64,000 nt of DNA from contig CM066731.1 of assembly GCA_033961575.1 (NCBI GenBank), positions 62,277,501 through 62,341,500 of the forward strand, written 5' to 3'. Shown piece after piece: positions 26,501 to 41,973 of this stretch; position 1 is the stretch's first letter; each line of letters starts with the position of its first letter. A program made the position numbers and the translations under genes. The DNA comes from Aselliscus stoliczkanus (lineage: Eukaryota; Chordata; Mammalia; Chiroptera; Hipposideridae). The notes beneath the pieces were generated by a model. That model was not told the DNA's origin, did no database searches, and saw nothing but the letters and a program-made list of their open reading frames with translations.

Positions 26501-29500
26501 TCTAAAGTACCAAGTTTATCTGTAGATCCTTTCTGACCAAAGAGCTGCATTTGGCCTTGATACTTGAGCAGCACATTGATCCCTGGTTAACCAAAAGGGG
26601 GAAGCAAAAGCATTTCACTGCAGGCCTTTTGTGTTCTGAAGAGACTTTGCCTGGCAAAGGACTAAATCTGTCAAAGAGCTAGTCGGTAATTTACTTCTAT
26701 TGATATGGTAGTCAGACAAGATAATTGGTAGTTAATTAATAGACCACTTAACTTAAAAGGTTTCACAGTTTTAAAATACTAATTACTGAATTAGGCATTT
26801 ATCTATATCCAAATGTCTAAGGTCTATTTAGTTAAAATCCATCCAGGAGGAGTAAAAGCCCACCAGCTTAGATCTGAGTAATGCAGCACTTAAAGACATT
26901 AGTACCTAATATCTCATGAATGGTCCCTAATCATTAGTGCTCAAGTTCTTTTGTGATTTACTCATTTTTAATCTCAAATACTGTAATCCTCTGTTCTCTG
27001 GTTAAAGAAACCTAGTTTTGTTCAAAACCTCTTAGATTTTTTTTTTTAATTTCCAAAGTATTTGCGTAAAACTATATAGCCAATATTTCTTCCTCCAAAC
27101 CAGAATACTAAGAATTGTTCAACTATATATTTTATAGAGCATTGTTTTGCTGCCTTAGTGTAGCTCCTAAACATTTGCAATTCCAGGCCTATTTTTAAGT
27201 CCATACTAGATCTGGTTTCTGTTATTCAATAAATATCATATGCATAAAAATCAAATGTTTGAGCTTTAGAAATAAAGACATTTTATGCCTTGATCTGTAA
27301 ATTGACATGGGGTAGGCACACTCGGTCTTATTAGTTCTTGTGGTCACAGTTAAAAACTGTAAAACATCTCTTTAAATAGCAACTACTTGGACGCCTGGGA
27401 CTATGTACCTAACAGGGTCATTTCATAGCCCTCTTTCCTAATATAAAATAAGCTCACGTGCTCGTTGAACTTTGAGTGTCTATATTTGATATATGACATG
27501 CTGGGCCCACATTTGTTGCTATTGGAAATCAACATCTATGACATGATAAAATGCATTTTACATGACTGGTGTGAGCAGGGAACAATCCTATAAAAATCTT
27601 CCCAACATCTTTGATACATATTCTCATCTGTGTCTGGTTATCTCAGTTGTTTAGAAGATATTACTAAGTAACCAATGTCATATGAAAAAGTCACAGTGCT
27701 CCCCTAGTTGCCGTGTCCAATGTGCAGCTTGATTTTGTTTTCAGAATGGGACCCTGTCAGTCATCTCTTTGAAACCCCACACTTCAGCTTCCATATCCCA
27801 CTTTCTCCTGCTTCTCTTCCCGCCTTCCTGTCAATCCTCTTAACCTCTCTACCTACAAAACGTAATCATTCCTTAGTATTGTGTGCTCAGACCTCTTCTT
27901 GCTGGGCACCTCTAGCTGGGTAATCTATTTATTTCAGTGGCTTCAACTGTGATTTCTGTGACAGTTCCCAAGTTCACACAACTATCTTGTCTGTTCCACT
28001 CATTCTCTAACATCAGCAAGTCTCAAAATGAACTACTTTTTGTGCCTCCTGGTGTGGCCAGTACCAGGCATGGAGATATCAGCAATATCTTTAATTCTCC
28101 ATGCTGCATACCCTCATGGGTCACCAAATCCAGACTTTCCTGTAGCTCCCATGTACTTCTATCCAGACCTTTCTATTCCTGCCTCCACCTGTGGGCTCCC
28201 ATCACCTCTTGCCTGGACTCTGGAAGGAGTCTCTGAATGTCTCTCCCTGTTCCCAGCCGTTGCTCTCCAGCCTAGGGTTATCTAAGCAGACTTGAGTGTG
28301 TGGTGTGCCTGCTCACAGACTATACTGACTAGAACCTACCCGAAGCCCTTGCATGACCATATTGCTCACAGCATGAAGTCCAAGTTCATTAGCATAGCAA
28401 CTTAGGCCTTCCCAAGCTGATTTCCACCTGCCTTCCAAGTTCATCACCCATATATCTCCTGGTGTACCCTAAACTCCACTGGGGCCTGGCACCTCTCTGT
28501 GCCCTGAAGGAACCCCACACACTCAGCTCTTCTGCTCCTGAGTCCTGCCTCACTGGGAGACAAAGTTAAATAGTTCAGACAAAATGTATCGCTGCTCCTG
28601 AGAAAGAAGAACCAGCACAATCAAAATATTTTCATATTGACTACATAGTGTCTTTATACGTTAAAGGGCAGTTCTTGGAGAATCGTCTCAAATCCCTGGT
28701 TCAGGGAATGGCACTCTTGTTGGATTATGTGATGTTTATCTCAGTTCCTGGAAACAAAGTTGGCATTTGTTCTTTTCTCCCTGGTTATTTCTATATCCAG
28801 GGCTTTATCCGTTTTCTGCCCAAGTAGTAATCTATAGGACGTGTCAAAGTGGAAGCATTCTTGTACCTGTGCTAATGCTAACACTGATTGAATAGGTGTT
28901 TCAAGACTGAGTAGACAGTGCCCCTGTGTGTCCTTAGCCATTCTTTGCAGGATTGGGTCCCTGGGGCCCCGACAAGCCACAAACCCCATGGAGAAATGCG
29001 TAACTGCTCACAGTTCAGTTTATTCTCTTCCTCTAAATTTGTTTTCACCCTAATCATTTTTCAGGTTTCCAAGATCTTTGGCAAATTCTGGTGAATTGAC
29101 TTTAGTGACTTGACTATATCTAAGATGTAGCAATCAGAAAATTCCTTTCAAGCAGTGTTAATAACCTCACTCGGGAATTAGAATACATTGTTCAAGTAGG
29201 AAACCCCTTTTTATTTAAGAATAGCAGATTCATCTAAAGTTTCTGTTCTTTCAGAAGCTACAGTTGAGCCTGTTTCAATTATGATAAGTAGCCAGTTTGC
29301 GTCTGTCTAATCCAAATACCGGTCTGTGTCGGTATATGTGTAATTGACATGGTTGGCTTGTTTTGGAATGCTTAGTGAATGATAAGTAGAAGGTTCATGT
29401 CGGTGGTGCAGTTATAGCCACTGGACGGGGAAAACTCCATTCCAGCCTGTGTTCAAGTCCTAAACACCCATATGTTTTTGGACCCCCAAATTGTACTATG

Positions 29501-32500
29501 CTGAAATTCCACTAGGGGGTGTCCTGGCAGGGTGGATTTGTATCTCATTTCCTCGAACACACACACCCAGGAATGTTCCCAAGACGAAGGGCCTGTTGTA
29601 GCTAATCTTTGGAGTATGGCAAACTTGGCGAGTCCCTAAGAAATAGGGGACTATTCCCTGCCTTCACTGAATGGGTTAAATCCAATGTTTTGAGCCTGTA
29701 CCTCCAGGGATCAGATTAAAATGTGTTAAATCTCTCTTGGCTTAATTAGTGATTTCTTATCTCAAGTTACTGTAATAGCTATTCAAAGAACTAACCCCTT
29801 CTTAAGGTTTCTGTTAACTGACCTAAAAACTCTGTTTAGGCCGAGACCCCTCGTAAGCATAACCAGAAAATAACTCAGAGGATGGAGCCTTAATTCTTTT
29901 TTTGAGAATGTATAGTGGTTAAAGCAAACAGCTGGTTCCCGACGGCGGCCTATGAGAATGGCCCTGTGCTGTGACTGCACTGTGAAGATAGCACTGTTCA
30001 GAGTGGAGGCTGTCAGAGCATGGCCTGGGGACTCCATCACATTTCCCCTGACACACTGGCCAGCCAGTTCCGGCCACCTCCGTCCCTGGGTGTAGAAGGC
30101 TTCATCTCAGCCCTGGAGGGGATGCCTTTCAACAGCAGGAATGCTAATAGCTTTTCCCCAGCATGGCCCATGCTTGAATGTCTTTTTCTTTTTCACTTTA
30201 TTTGTCGATTCTCTTAAAACTCAAGTTCACACCTGTCAGGGACCATTTTCTTAAATGCTCTGAAACTAAAATTAAGTGAACCACTGGAGGGGGGGATTGA
30301 ATATCCTCTCATAATGATCATAAAACTTTCAACACTTCAGCAAATGCTGCTAGAATATTTAACAAGTAAGGGCAACGACTGCTGCAACCTTGAGCGCTGT
30401 CAAGTCAGCCCAACTGACAAGCCACTTACAATGAATTCACATTTGGAAACAAAACATTACTTGGTCTGTGAAACTCGCCGAGATCACACAGCGCTGCGTG
30501 AAAGAAAGGTGGTGGCGGTGTTAACACAGAGAACCCGGGCGATTTGGGGTTTGGGGAAACCGCAGTGTTTTGTCTCTCATTTGCCGCTTGCATTAAAATG
30601 TTAATTTCGTGCCTTTCCTTCAAATAGCTCAGTACTGGGATTTTTGAATATTAACATAACTCGGCTTCTTAGTGTTATTCTAAACAATGGGGCTCAAAAT
30701 AACACTTCCCAAATCAGTGTAACTGGGAAAATATTTGTGGTGTAACTTATGTAAGCACATGGGTATTTTGAGGACAAGTGAAACTTAAAATTCAAAGCCT
30801 GAATTTTCCCACCTGCCAATTGTAATTAACATACTGCCCCCTACTGATTTCTCAAGGATTTCTTTAAAAACAAGATAATTCTACAATCTTTTGGGAAAGA
30901 GGGAAACATCAGGTATACTAAATTGTTTTCAAGTAGTCCTGTGCTGTTAGTTTTTACATGCAGGCACTGTCATTCATTATATTTTAAAACAGTTGCTTTT
31001 TGCTCCTAGTAAAACAGAGAAGGGTTAGAAAGGGGCGTTATTGGAAAGCGTTTGGGGGTTTCCCAGCACCATCCAGGATTTGGAGGAGAGAGGCTGGGCA
31101 GCCGAAGCAGCTGCCCAGCTATGTTTCTGAGGGCCCTTCCAGTGGTCAGGCGCTGGGGTTTTGCCGGAAGTGTGGTCTGGCGCTGCATGGAGGGCAGGGG
31201 GGCCTGAGAGCCATACATGGTAAGAACCGGGCACTGCAGGAACTTGAAGAAATAACATAAACAAAAATAGACAGCATTTTTAACCGAAATAGCCTGTAAA
31301 TATATGCTTAATGAGCCTTGTGTGTATTTTCTGTACTTCAGCATAGCACTGAAATTTCACAAAGCCCTTTCATACACTCTTCTGAATTAAGTAGAGCATT
31401 ATTCCTATTTTTATGGACAAGGAAACAAACCGAGAGAGGTTAGGGGACTTGCCTGGGGTCACTGCTGGAACAGGAAGAAGCCAGGGCTGAGACCCTCATC
31501 CTAGGCTTTAGTTTAGAACCTCAGCAAATACAGCCAGTCCTCACTTGACACTGTGGATAGGTTCTGCGACTTGAAGCAAAATGACATAACGAAACCAGTT
31601 TTCCCATAAACTAATCACTGTAAACAGGAGTGAAGTTCCTAGGTCTCTCATCAATGTTATAATAAAGCGATGTTATTTGAGAACCTCCCGTAGGTATCTG
31701 GGCTCCTAGATCTTCCTATGAGCCACCTACACGTTTGCCCTGCAGTATAATGTAGGAATCCACCTTCCAGTGTCCATTTCTTTTTTATTAGCATGGTTCG
31801 TTTCGCAATGACTAATTAATTCTAGCTGAATATCCCCAGAAACTTTGTTCCATAAATTAGACAAGCCTGTACAATTCTAGACAAAAGAACCAGCAGCACA
31901 CTGGAATTTTATTACCAAAGCCCAAGTCACCTGTGCCTTTTCCAGAATTTCCATGGTCCTCATCTGAGGTGGTTACTTCATCGAGAGTAGCATAGTACAC
32001 CCTTGGTCACTGTTTCCTTCCTTCTCTCCTTGTGTGCATGTCAATCAACACTGACAAACTGGACACGAAAAATAGGGAACAAAAGGTGCTCTTCTACAAA
32101 GACTGGCTGAACAAAGTTCTATAAATATTTGGTACCAAAATGCCAAAAGTGTAGTTTTAGTTTAGGTTTGTTTTGTTTTTGTTTTTTGACTTATTATCTC
32201 CTCGAAAATGTAAAACCTTCATTCTGTTCCATAACAATCTTACGGGATCAGAATTGAAAATGACAACATAAGCTTTGCCTATGGATTTTCAAAATTGTGC
32301 AGTTTGGGACCAGTTCATGGTATCCAAGCTTAGGGCCAAGCGTCTGATTTTTAAAGGGGTAATTTTTTTCCTGGCTAGGGTTTTCTCACAGGTTCCTGAA
32401 GCATGAAAGCTTCAGAAAGGTAAATGTAGAAGATGAAAAAGAGAAGCGCTGAGGCCGAAAAAGGGTCTGAATTCCCTGCCTTGAAAGCTAAGCGTTCAAA

Positions 32501-35500
32501 GCCTCTATAGATGAGAGGGAAGGATTTTGAAGTTTCCTAGGTCTCCTTTTGAGAGCTTGTTTTCATGTGGACCGGGGATGTCTGAGTCCATTCGGGCTGC
32601 TGTCACAGAATACCGTATACCAGGCGGCTTATAAACAATAGAAATGTATTTCTCACAGTTTCGGAGGTTTGTCCAAGATCAAGCCTCCGGCAGATTCAAT
32701 GTCTGGCAAGGACCCACATCCTGGTGTGTAGACAGCTGCCTTTGCTGTAACCTCGTATGGTGGAAGGGGTGACACAGCTCTCTGGGGCATCTGTTAGGAG
32801 GGCACTAATCCCATTCCTGAGGGCTCCACCCTCATGACCTAATCACCCCCACAGGCCCCACTTCCTAGTCCCATCACATTGGGGGTTAGGATTCAACATG
32901 TGAAGTCAAGGGGTCCCAACATTCAGACCACAGCAGAGGGGCTGGCTGATGCTATGTGTGGACCCAGGGCCATACATGGAGTCAGCCTGTAAACTCCCAG
33001 TCGTTCCTAAAGCTCTGTAGGCTCTTGACGTTGATTTGAACCATCCTTTATCTGACAGATACTGTTCAGGGAAGGGTGTGGGGAGGGGAGACTGGGGCTT
33101 CCTAACCCCTAAAATGCTGGTCCGAAGAATACGGGTGAGACATTAGTCTGCCTACATTGCTGAATTTCTAGGAGAAATTGATCTGAGGCCACTTGAGGTT
33201 TGGCGTGGACAGTTTCCCCGGCTCACACTGCAGCTTGATGCTCAGCCTGTGGTCCAACACCCAGCTGCCCGCACTGGCAAAGCAGACCCAGACCCCCTCC
33301 CAGACCCGCTGGATTAGAACCTGGACAGATTTGGGTCCCAGGTGACCCTTATGCACATCAGTGTCAGGAGGAGCTGCTTTGAACACTTATTTCCCTTCCG
33401 GCTTCCTCAATATTCTCCCCTTGCTTTTTTTTTTCCCTGAGCTAATCAGCCCTTCAGGAATCTTATCAGTCAGGAAAATGCCAGACCATGCACTCTGAGG
33501 TCACCTGGTCTAGGTTCAATTCTTTGATCTGGGTTCCAGTCCAGCGTTAAAAGGAAGAGCCCACGTGCTCTCTTGTCACCATTCTTCTTGGTTGCTGTGC
33601 CCAGGATGGTGTCTCCAAAGCATAGGCACCTTGGCACAAAGGCGAGGCCCTGCTCTGAAGAGCTCTGTCCTTCCTGCCTGGACCAGATGGCTGCCTGGAA
33701 GGAAGTTCCTGGTCCAGGACCCCTCCTCCTCTCCTCGCCCCTGATATGTCAGCATTATTGTCCTTCAGAGAGATTTCTTAACTTGGTAGTGGAGTGGTGG
33801 TTCGAAGGTATTGACATATAAACTAAAAGTGATGGGCTTTTGTGCCCAATAGAAAGTGGTGATTTCTTTTTTTTTTTTTTAAGCCCAGAATGCCCTCCAA
33901 ACCTAGAAAAATGTCATGACAATATGAGAATTAGATTTCATCATCGCTGGATTCAATGGAACTTGACTTGCTAACGTGCATGTTCCTTCTAGAGAGTGGC
34001 TTTCATTGGGGCTCCTCCCCCCTTGGGCACTTGGCAGCATATAAAGATGTCTTTTCTTGTCAGCCCTGGCGGGGTTGGTACTGGCATCAAGTGGGTAGAG
34101 GCTGGGAATGCTGCTAAACGCCCGGCAAGGCACAGGACAGCCCGTCTCACGACATAAAAGTGCCCAGCCCCAAACGTTGGTGGCGCTGGGGCTGAGATAC
34201 TCTTCTGGAACACTGGGTTCTCGTACTTGGCCCCCATGGCTCCAGGGAAGGCTTTCTCCCCATGCCTGGTTCCCTCCTTGGTAGAATTAGCCTGGGATGT
34301 GGCCTGGACATCAGAAATAAAACCTCACTTACGTGATTCCCATGTGTAGCAAAGTTTGAAAACCACCAATTTATAAAAAAGGTGGCTTCTACAATCCTTA
34401 AATTTCTTTAAGAGTTTCACAAAGATTTTTTTTTTAAACAATGCCTAACACAATATAGGTACTTCATTGACCCTTGTGCATAGTGAGAAATTCTAAGTTT
34501 ACTCACTAAGTAGTCTCGTGCATGCTTGAGAATACAATGCTTTCGGGAGTAACCTCTTCATTATCTTTCACTTAGGTGAAGATTTTAATTTCTTTTAAAG
34601 ACTGTACAGTAAGCAAACTAGAAAGCAGAGAAGAATTTGAACTGTTTGCACATATGGAATACAGAGGATGGTGGACGGTGATCATCAGGCCGTTGCTGGG
34701 CTGGGCTGTTGGACGGGGTGGGGGTGGGAAGGAGTCCTGCCACTCGAGGGGCCAGAGCACTGGCTGGGCCTGCGTGCTGTGTGCGCGTGCTCACGCCTCA
34801 TGGAAGTGCTTACCAGTCACTAGAGCAGAACGAAGCCTCCGCCCTTTGCAAGAGCTGTCTTCATTACATTTTCTGAGATGTGATTTGAGTTTGAGGCGAA
34901 GCAAAGGGATTAATGACAACCTGTTGTTCAGCAGACTGGCTGCAATTTTGTGGGTTATTTTCATTATTCTGTAAAGAGTTATTAAGTAGAGGAAGGGGCC
35001 TGAGCTTGAGGGAGATCTGGAACGTTCCTTTGATCATCTAGGTAGGACTCAGCCAGGGGGCGAACCAGAAACCCTGCTCGGTGTTCATAGTTTCTTTTAA
35101 CTCATTGAGCTTCCATGGGCTCAAGTAAAATGCAGAAAAGTGATGATTGTTCCACTGAACATTTGAAATGTTTGTAATACATAGGAGGCATGAATCTGAG
35201 TTACATTATTTTAAAAGGCACAACCATGACACCATATAAATGTTTCATGAAGAGTTTTACTGCTCACCAGCTGCTGGCAACTGCCCTGATGGACTTGATA
35301 CCTTACTGAGTCATTTACAAGAGTCTCCGGCAAGTAATACCTTGGTGTGACAACTTGTATTTGGAAGTGTAGTAGGAATCGGAGAAAGAACTATTGAATA
35401 GAAGTCGTGCCATGGAGATCTTTTCCTCTCAGGAACAACTTAAGGGAGGTCAAGTAACAAGGAGGGTTAAGCGCTTGGCAGTTGCGACCATGCGTTTTCT

Positions 35501-38500
35501 GGACCCCAAAAGCCATGGTCCTTCCAGATTGAGTTTTGAGTCGCTCGTTTCTGGTATTTCTGCATAGCAAACTCCAAAATGTACGGAACGTTGATATCTG
35601 AGTCCCTGCCCCAGGGTAGATTCATTCCATGCTTGAACGTGGGGAGACAAGTTAACGAAGTACTTATCTTTGCTGAATAACCAATGGTGTCATCATCTAG
35701 GTGTTTGTTTGAAAAGCCTCGCTCTTTTATTAGCTTCTTGGTCACAGGCAACTGTAGGAATAGACTTATGCGTGTGCTAAGGATTAACTGGTAATGCCTG
35801 CAAATGTCAGAATGACCCCTGTAGCTTCAAAGTAATACTAAAAAGGATGGGAGATGAACATTGGTACAAATCCGATGATTGACATCTTCTTGAGTCTCTC
35901 TAGCTAAAGAGAGGACATTCTGTGTTGGTCTGATAGAGATTTTGAGGAACATGTTAAGTCTGAGAGAATAGTTCCAGGCTTCAGTATCTTGGGGCTCTAT
36001 TGCACAATTTGTCCCTTTCTGTCTCGACAAACACACACAAATAGGAAAGGGGAAAAAAAAAAAGCTGTGATCCAGTTACATGAATTTCAGAATTTGTGCT
36101 GTCGACTGCAACTAAAATATTTAACATCAGTGTATTACTAGCAAATATAGATTTGGGGTTCACTTCCTAGCTGAGGATAATTTTATAAAAATGTTCAAGT
36201 AACCCTTTCTATGGTCAATGTGAAATGTCTAAAGTTTGGTGGTCAATATATTTATTAAGCAGATACCTGTAAATCTACAGAATGAAAAATATACATTTAG
36301 CCACATGTTCCTTTCCCAGGTTAGTTTGGAGGCATGTCACCATTTTTAAAAATCTTTAACACACTAATGATTCATCCTATTAACATTTGTAACACAGTTC
36401 ACTAGTTTTTCAGCACGTTTAGTAGTTTGTACCATTGAATCAATAGCTTTCCAGGAGTAGTGACTGAATTTTCAGAGAAAGGTGCCACCAGATATCAGTT
36501 GATCCTTGTAAATACGCAGTGTGTTCCTTTGTGGTTCTGACAAAGATTCGGACAGAAAGAGCAAGACCCCAGGGAGAGGTGCTGAGCCACTGGGAGGGGT
36601 GGGCACCTCGAGCCTCTCCACTTAGCGGCTCTTTGTTCAGTGGAGTCTTGATTGTTTTGGCTTTTTTTTCAAATTGTATGTATTGCTGTTATTTGGAGAT
36701 TCTGAATACCCTTAAACATACGTCAGAAAACTATACACTATATGTGCAGATGATGCTAATCCTCTTCTCATCGTAACGTGATTTGTGGGCCTTTTAGAAA
36801 GCCTACCCTGTTTCTCAGATGTTCAAATCTGAGATAACACTTCAAAACGGTTCTTTGAAAAGATGCCTTTTCTTGAATTGACCACAGGACGGTTGTGAAA
36901 ACGCACAAATGCACAAAAATTCAGCGCGAGTCCCTTTCATACTGGGAGAAAGTACGTTTGCCTCCCCTTCGTAGCCACAAACCTGGAATTGCTTACAAGT
37001 AAGGAGAACACACTCGGGGTGTCGTACCTACACCTTTAAAATGTCATCAGTCTCGAAATTTCAAATGTCAGACTTCGCCGGATACCACGTTTCTTCACGT
37101 TCTCTTTTGTTTAACTTCGGGCTGATTTGCCCTGACAGTGCAGCTGCAGGCCCTGCGTTGCTGTCTGTCATTAAGGGAACCTAGAGGCTCCAACGGCTGG
37201 GGGGGGGGGGGAGTTAGTTTGGCTTAAAGCTAACACGTTCAGAGATTTCTCAGGCTATGACGTGGCACGTTTATGTCCTGTCACACTTCTGTTTAAGAAG
37301 TTCTTGTTTATATTCTAAATATGACCTTTACAGTTATCTTTCCAAGTGCCTGGTGCTTTGAAGAGGACCCCTGAGGAGCTTGGGAGATATTAGACTTGTT
37401 AAGTGTGTTTAGGAGGAATTGTCAGTACTCTTGTGAATGTCCTTTTTCCTTTTTGTAGTCACATAGCAACCCTGTCAGCTGGTGGCAGATTATGATATTG
37501 GTGTCTTGTTATAAAAATTAATCACGGGTATTCACAGGTCCATCTCTGCACTTTTTAGCCAGGGTCCATTAGGAAGAGTTTTCTCTTTTGCAGATAAGAG
37601 AATACTCAGGTCCATTCCCACTCTAAATTCTCTCACTAAACAGACGAATTAGTGTGTATATTGGTTACTGACTTTGAGATCCCTGCGATCCAGGCCCACT
37701 ATATGTATTTTCCTGGTGAGAACTGCGCATCCCCCTCTGTTGCTTGGACATTTCAATAAGAGCACAAAGGCGGAGCACAGTTCTCTGACGGGTTCAGCAT
37801 CTAGCCCCCCACCATGGGCACCGACTAACCCTGTGCTTCCTTTAGAGACCCCTCTCCCAGGTGCTAACTGCTGGTCCCAGTAATCCATCCTTAGAGGGGA
37901 GAAAACACAGCTGCCCTGGCTTTCAGGGCGTCATCTGAGTTGCTGCTCTCAGATACACGGAGGGCAGCCCACGCGTGAATTTATGCCCAAGCCGTTTGGG
38001 TGTGGACCTCAGGTTTGCCCTGTGTGCTCTTCTAACGACTCTTTGAGACAAAATTAAAGATCACGAACCTTAGCTTGAACTGACTGGTGTCATGGCAACT
38101 AGCACTTCACCTTTCACTGGTCCCCATCGTGCACATGCTCCAATATTTGTGCACATTAATAATTCATTGCGAAGTGCCAGGTTTCTTTGTGCTGTCAAAC
38201 TGCGTCAAGGCCGGAATATGCTGTGCTATCTCAGATGTCATCTACCAGACTGTTGAGGGCAACAGTAATTAGGAAAGAAAACTAGTCCCGTTACTTGGGA
38301 AAAATTCCTGAAAGGGTGATGCTTTCTAGCCACCCATTTATGGCATTTTTCTTGTAAAGTAAGGGATGGAATTAATGTTGATCAAAGTTTATTTGGTAAT
38401 GTGCTCCAGACGTAAGGCAGGCGTTTGCTTGTGGAAATAACGTATGAGCAGTAATTGCTCACCTCCACTCAGGCAGCAAAGGAAATGATTAACAGCCTTA

Positions 38501-41500
38501 GGGCTCAGTCACGTGGCTCGGGCTCCAGCGTGAACCCTGAACACTCAGGTTTGAAAAGAAGCCTTGAGTGGACCCAATGTGAAGGCACTTATCCTCGGGC
38601 TGGCCTTTGCCTGGCACACAGTAGGAGCTAAGCAAGTGTTTGACAGCAGCTCTCAAGACCACCAGTCTGCCCACAGTGGCCCTCCCAGTTTCCTCAGCAC
38701 CCTCTTTTTCCCTGGCGTGCTAGATCTGTCATTGCACAGCCTTTCTAAATAAAGGACCTAGGGCTGGCTGAGTGGCGCGGTGGTTAAGTACTGGCTTGGA
38801 ATGCCAGCGGCCCCGGTTCAGGTCCCACATATGAGGGCCAGTGACACTGCCCTCAAAAAAAATAAATTAAATAAATAAATAAATAAATAAATAAAGGACC
38901 TAGACCTCTGTCTTGGAATGGAGCAAATACAGTGACACATTGGATTTCATTCATACAGGGGCCAACTTTGTCCCTGATTAGGCAAGAAATCACATATTTT
39001 AAGCAAACCGTTGACCTGACACTACTGTTTTTTTTAGCCTCTTCCTCTCAAAAGAAAGCTTCACATTAAAAAAAAACCTATGTCACATTTTACAAGCTAC
39101 TTAAAGGGAAGTATTTTTTCCCTGAAAAAATAGGTTTGCAACCCACAATTGGAAAAAATTTTAGTCACTTTGCCCCTGTTTGGATTCTTTTGTTTTCTCT
39201 TTTCTCCTTTAAATACAAAACCAGTAGCTTAAAGGTCCCTCCAAACTACTTTGGAGGGAGTGTAGGAGGAAGAAACCCAAATCTCATTTGTTTTTTACAA
39301 TATCCAGCCACCATACCCAGCTTCTGTGAAGGATAAACTAGAACTGATATCTGATTTAACAGTTCAGTGCGGGTATCAGTTCTGCCCAAAGATAAGAGTA
39401 GGACCCGCTGCCATTTTACCCATCACTATTCGGCCACATCTGAATACCGTACCTATGTAACAGACATTTGAGAAACACTTCCGAATGAATAAGTGAATAC
39501 CACCAGATTGATTTCAGAGGAAGGGACCTTCATCGGTCTCAGAACCTTGCAACACATTAAACTTCAGAAACCGTTAGGAACTTGTTAATCTTCTATCACC
39601 TGCTTTTATGTGGTGCTGGGACCTGGATTAGTCATTTAACACCTGCAGGCGACAATGTGGCACACAAATACCAGGAAGTCATTACCGCCAGCCCACTCAG
39701 TGTCTGCGTTTCTGGTCAGGACCAGCCGCCAGCTAGAGTTAGAGGGGACACTGGCCACGTGAACCGTCACAGTCAGCCGTGCGGATTTGCCAGGTCACCA
39801 AGTAGCAAATTCTTTCTAGGATTTCAGACTGTGTGTAATTTCTTGGGATATAATACTGAGTTCTTAGACTTAAGAACTTAAAAACAGGGCCCTTCATACT
39901 AAATGTCTCTGTCTTCCAGCACTAGGCAAACTTTTCATACTTAGAAATGATCTCTGGATAACATCAAGAGTACACGTTATACTTTTTAGCTATTCTGGGA
40001 ACAATTAATCATAACAGATACTTAAGACTTAGAGACATGATTATTTAAAGGTAGGATTTTCTAGTTTGGATTGGAATCTAAGCTTCTTCGTGATATTTGT
40101 TTATTGTGATTCTGCGATATAATAGCCATCTATAAGCTATAGAGCCTAAAGGTGAAGCTATAATGACCTAAAGTACCACAGCTTGCCTTTGTTTGGCTGT
40201 CAAGCAGACCCAAATCATAATTACTATGATAATTACCCTAACCATCTCGCTTACCACTACAAAGAAATAAAATCAAGCTGAAACGTGTCTGTCGTACATC
40301 CTGCCATGTGCCAGGGCTGTACAGTATGTGAGAAGCACTGAGCACTTTTTCTCCACAGCTCCTGTCATAGCACAGTAGTTCTTCCCTCATGGCTGAAAGA
40401 ATCTGTATCTTCCAGCTTAGTCTGGGGCAGACAGACAAATCAATACAATCAAAATCAAAATACCATGAAACATATCATTATATGTTATGGTGAATGGTAC
40501 CAACTATACGTCTTAAAGAAATATGGACAAAGTCAAGATGAATATAGAATAATAGTAGATAAAGGCCTAACACCCTAACTACCTTTGATAGAGAAGTATT
40601 GGAAAACTCTGGTGACGGAAGCACTCTGAGAAGCGTTAGAGGCTATATGTAAATATGTGGTGACTATCACACTTGGAATTACACAGGAGGGCATGGGGGG
40701 TGCATATCAGAGAAGAGAAGTTCATGGGTAAAACTTACAGGTGAGAAGAGGCATGCACATAAGTAACAACAGTGAGGGGACCCAGACAAATGGGGCCTCA
40801 GTTGGGGGCAAGGGGTATTTCTTGATGGTCAGGAGTTCGACCGGAGAAGAGCTTGGGACACATCACCAAGATTCATCTGGCAGCTGGGTACATCATGGAT
40901 TGCAACATGGAAAAACTTCAAAATGGATGGAATGACTGTTTTTGATCTTGTGCATGCAAAAGTTACAACAAATGAGATCTTTATGCAAAACTTCAGGGAT
41001 CCCTTAGCCAGGAAATCCTCTGAGAAGGGAAGGGAGCTCTTCCTGAAGTCCATTGTGTGGTGTTTGGGTTTTTCTAACTTCATAAATCATGGGAAGCTGT
41101 GTTGGCAGAGGGCTATAACTCAACAGCAGACAGATTGCTCTTTGCTGCTTTCTTTTAAGAAGCAGGTTATAAAACTGTTGGGAGCCTGGCAGAGTAGTTC
41201 ATAGATCATCTTAAGCAATTTGAAGTAATTTTTTTTTCTTTTTTAAATACAGCCTCGCCTCTTGAAGGCAAGAGAGCTAGACAGAGGGAGAAGAGAACTC
41301 AGTGAATAAAACCCACGCCGTCTTTGGGCCCACGGCCCTGGGACTTGTGCCACATGGTCTGCTGCACGGAGTGGCTGGTCGCCTGCCTCCGCGGGAAGGT
41401 CCCCCCCAGCATCCCCCACAGGGGAGCGTGGTTGTGCAGGACTTGGCATCAATGCAGAGTTAGCATTATGACGCAGTTTTCACTGAAACAATTCTGTACT

Positions 41501-41939
41501 TGGACCCTGTTTTGGTTTTCATCCTAAAATACTTTACCTTTTGTTAGTACACTGGTAATAAGGCTTTGGGTGCTGGAAGACGATGCTGGCACATCTTTTC
41601 ACGGGTTTATCACTGTTTAGACACCGCTATCAGGTAAACATTAACACAAGGCACCTGTTTGTGGGTAGGCAGGAGGTCCCTGGTGGGGAGGGAAAAGGGG
41701 GTGCGGGAGACGCCTGTGGTAAAGTGTCACGAGCAGAAAAAGATCTCTGACCTGGGAGTCATTTAGATTAGCAGATAACTATCACTTGAAAGGTGATAAA
41801 GAGCATTCTACTGGTGCTTTCTTTTCATTTGGATATTGTCCCCAAAGGGTCTTGTGTTACCATTGGTCACAGCTTCTAATAGGTCTGCCATGCCAGTGAC
41901 ATGGTGGGACGTTAACCAGACACTTCAAGGATCTTCTCT

Positions 41940-41973
<34 letters not shown>

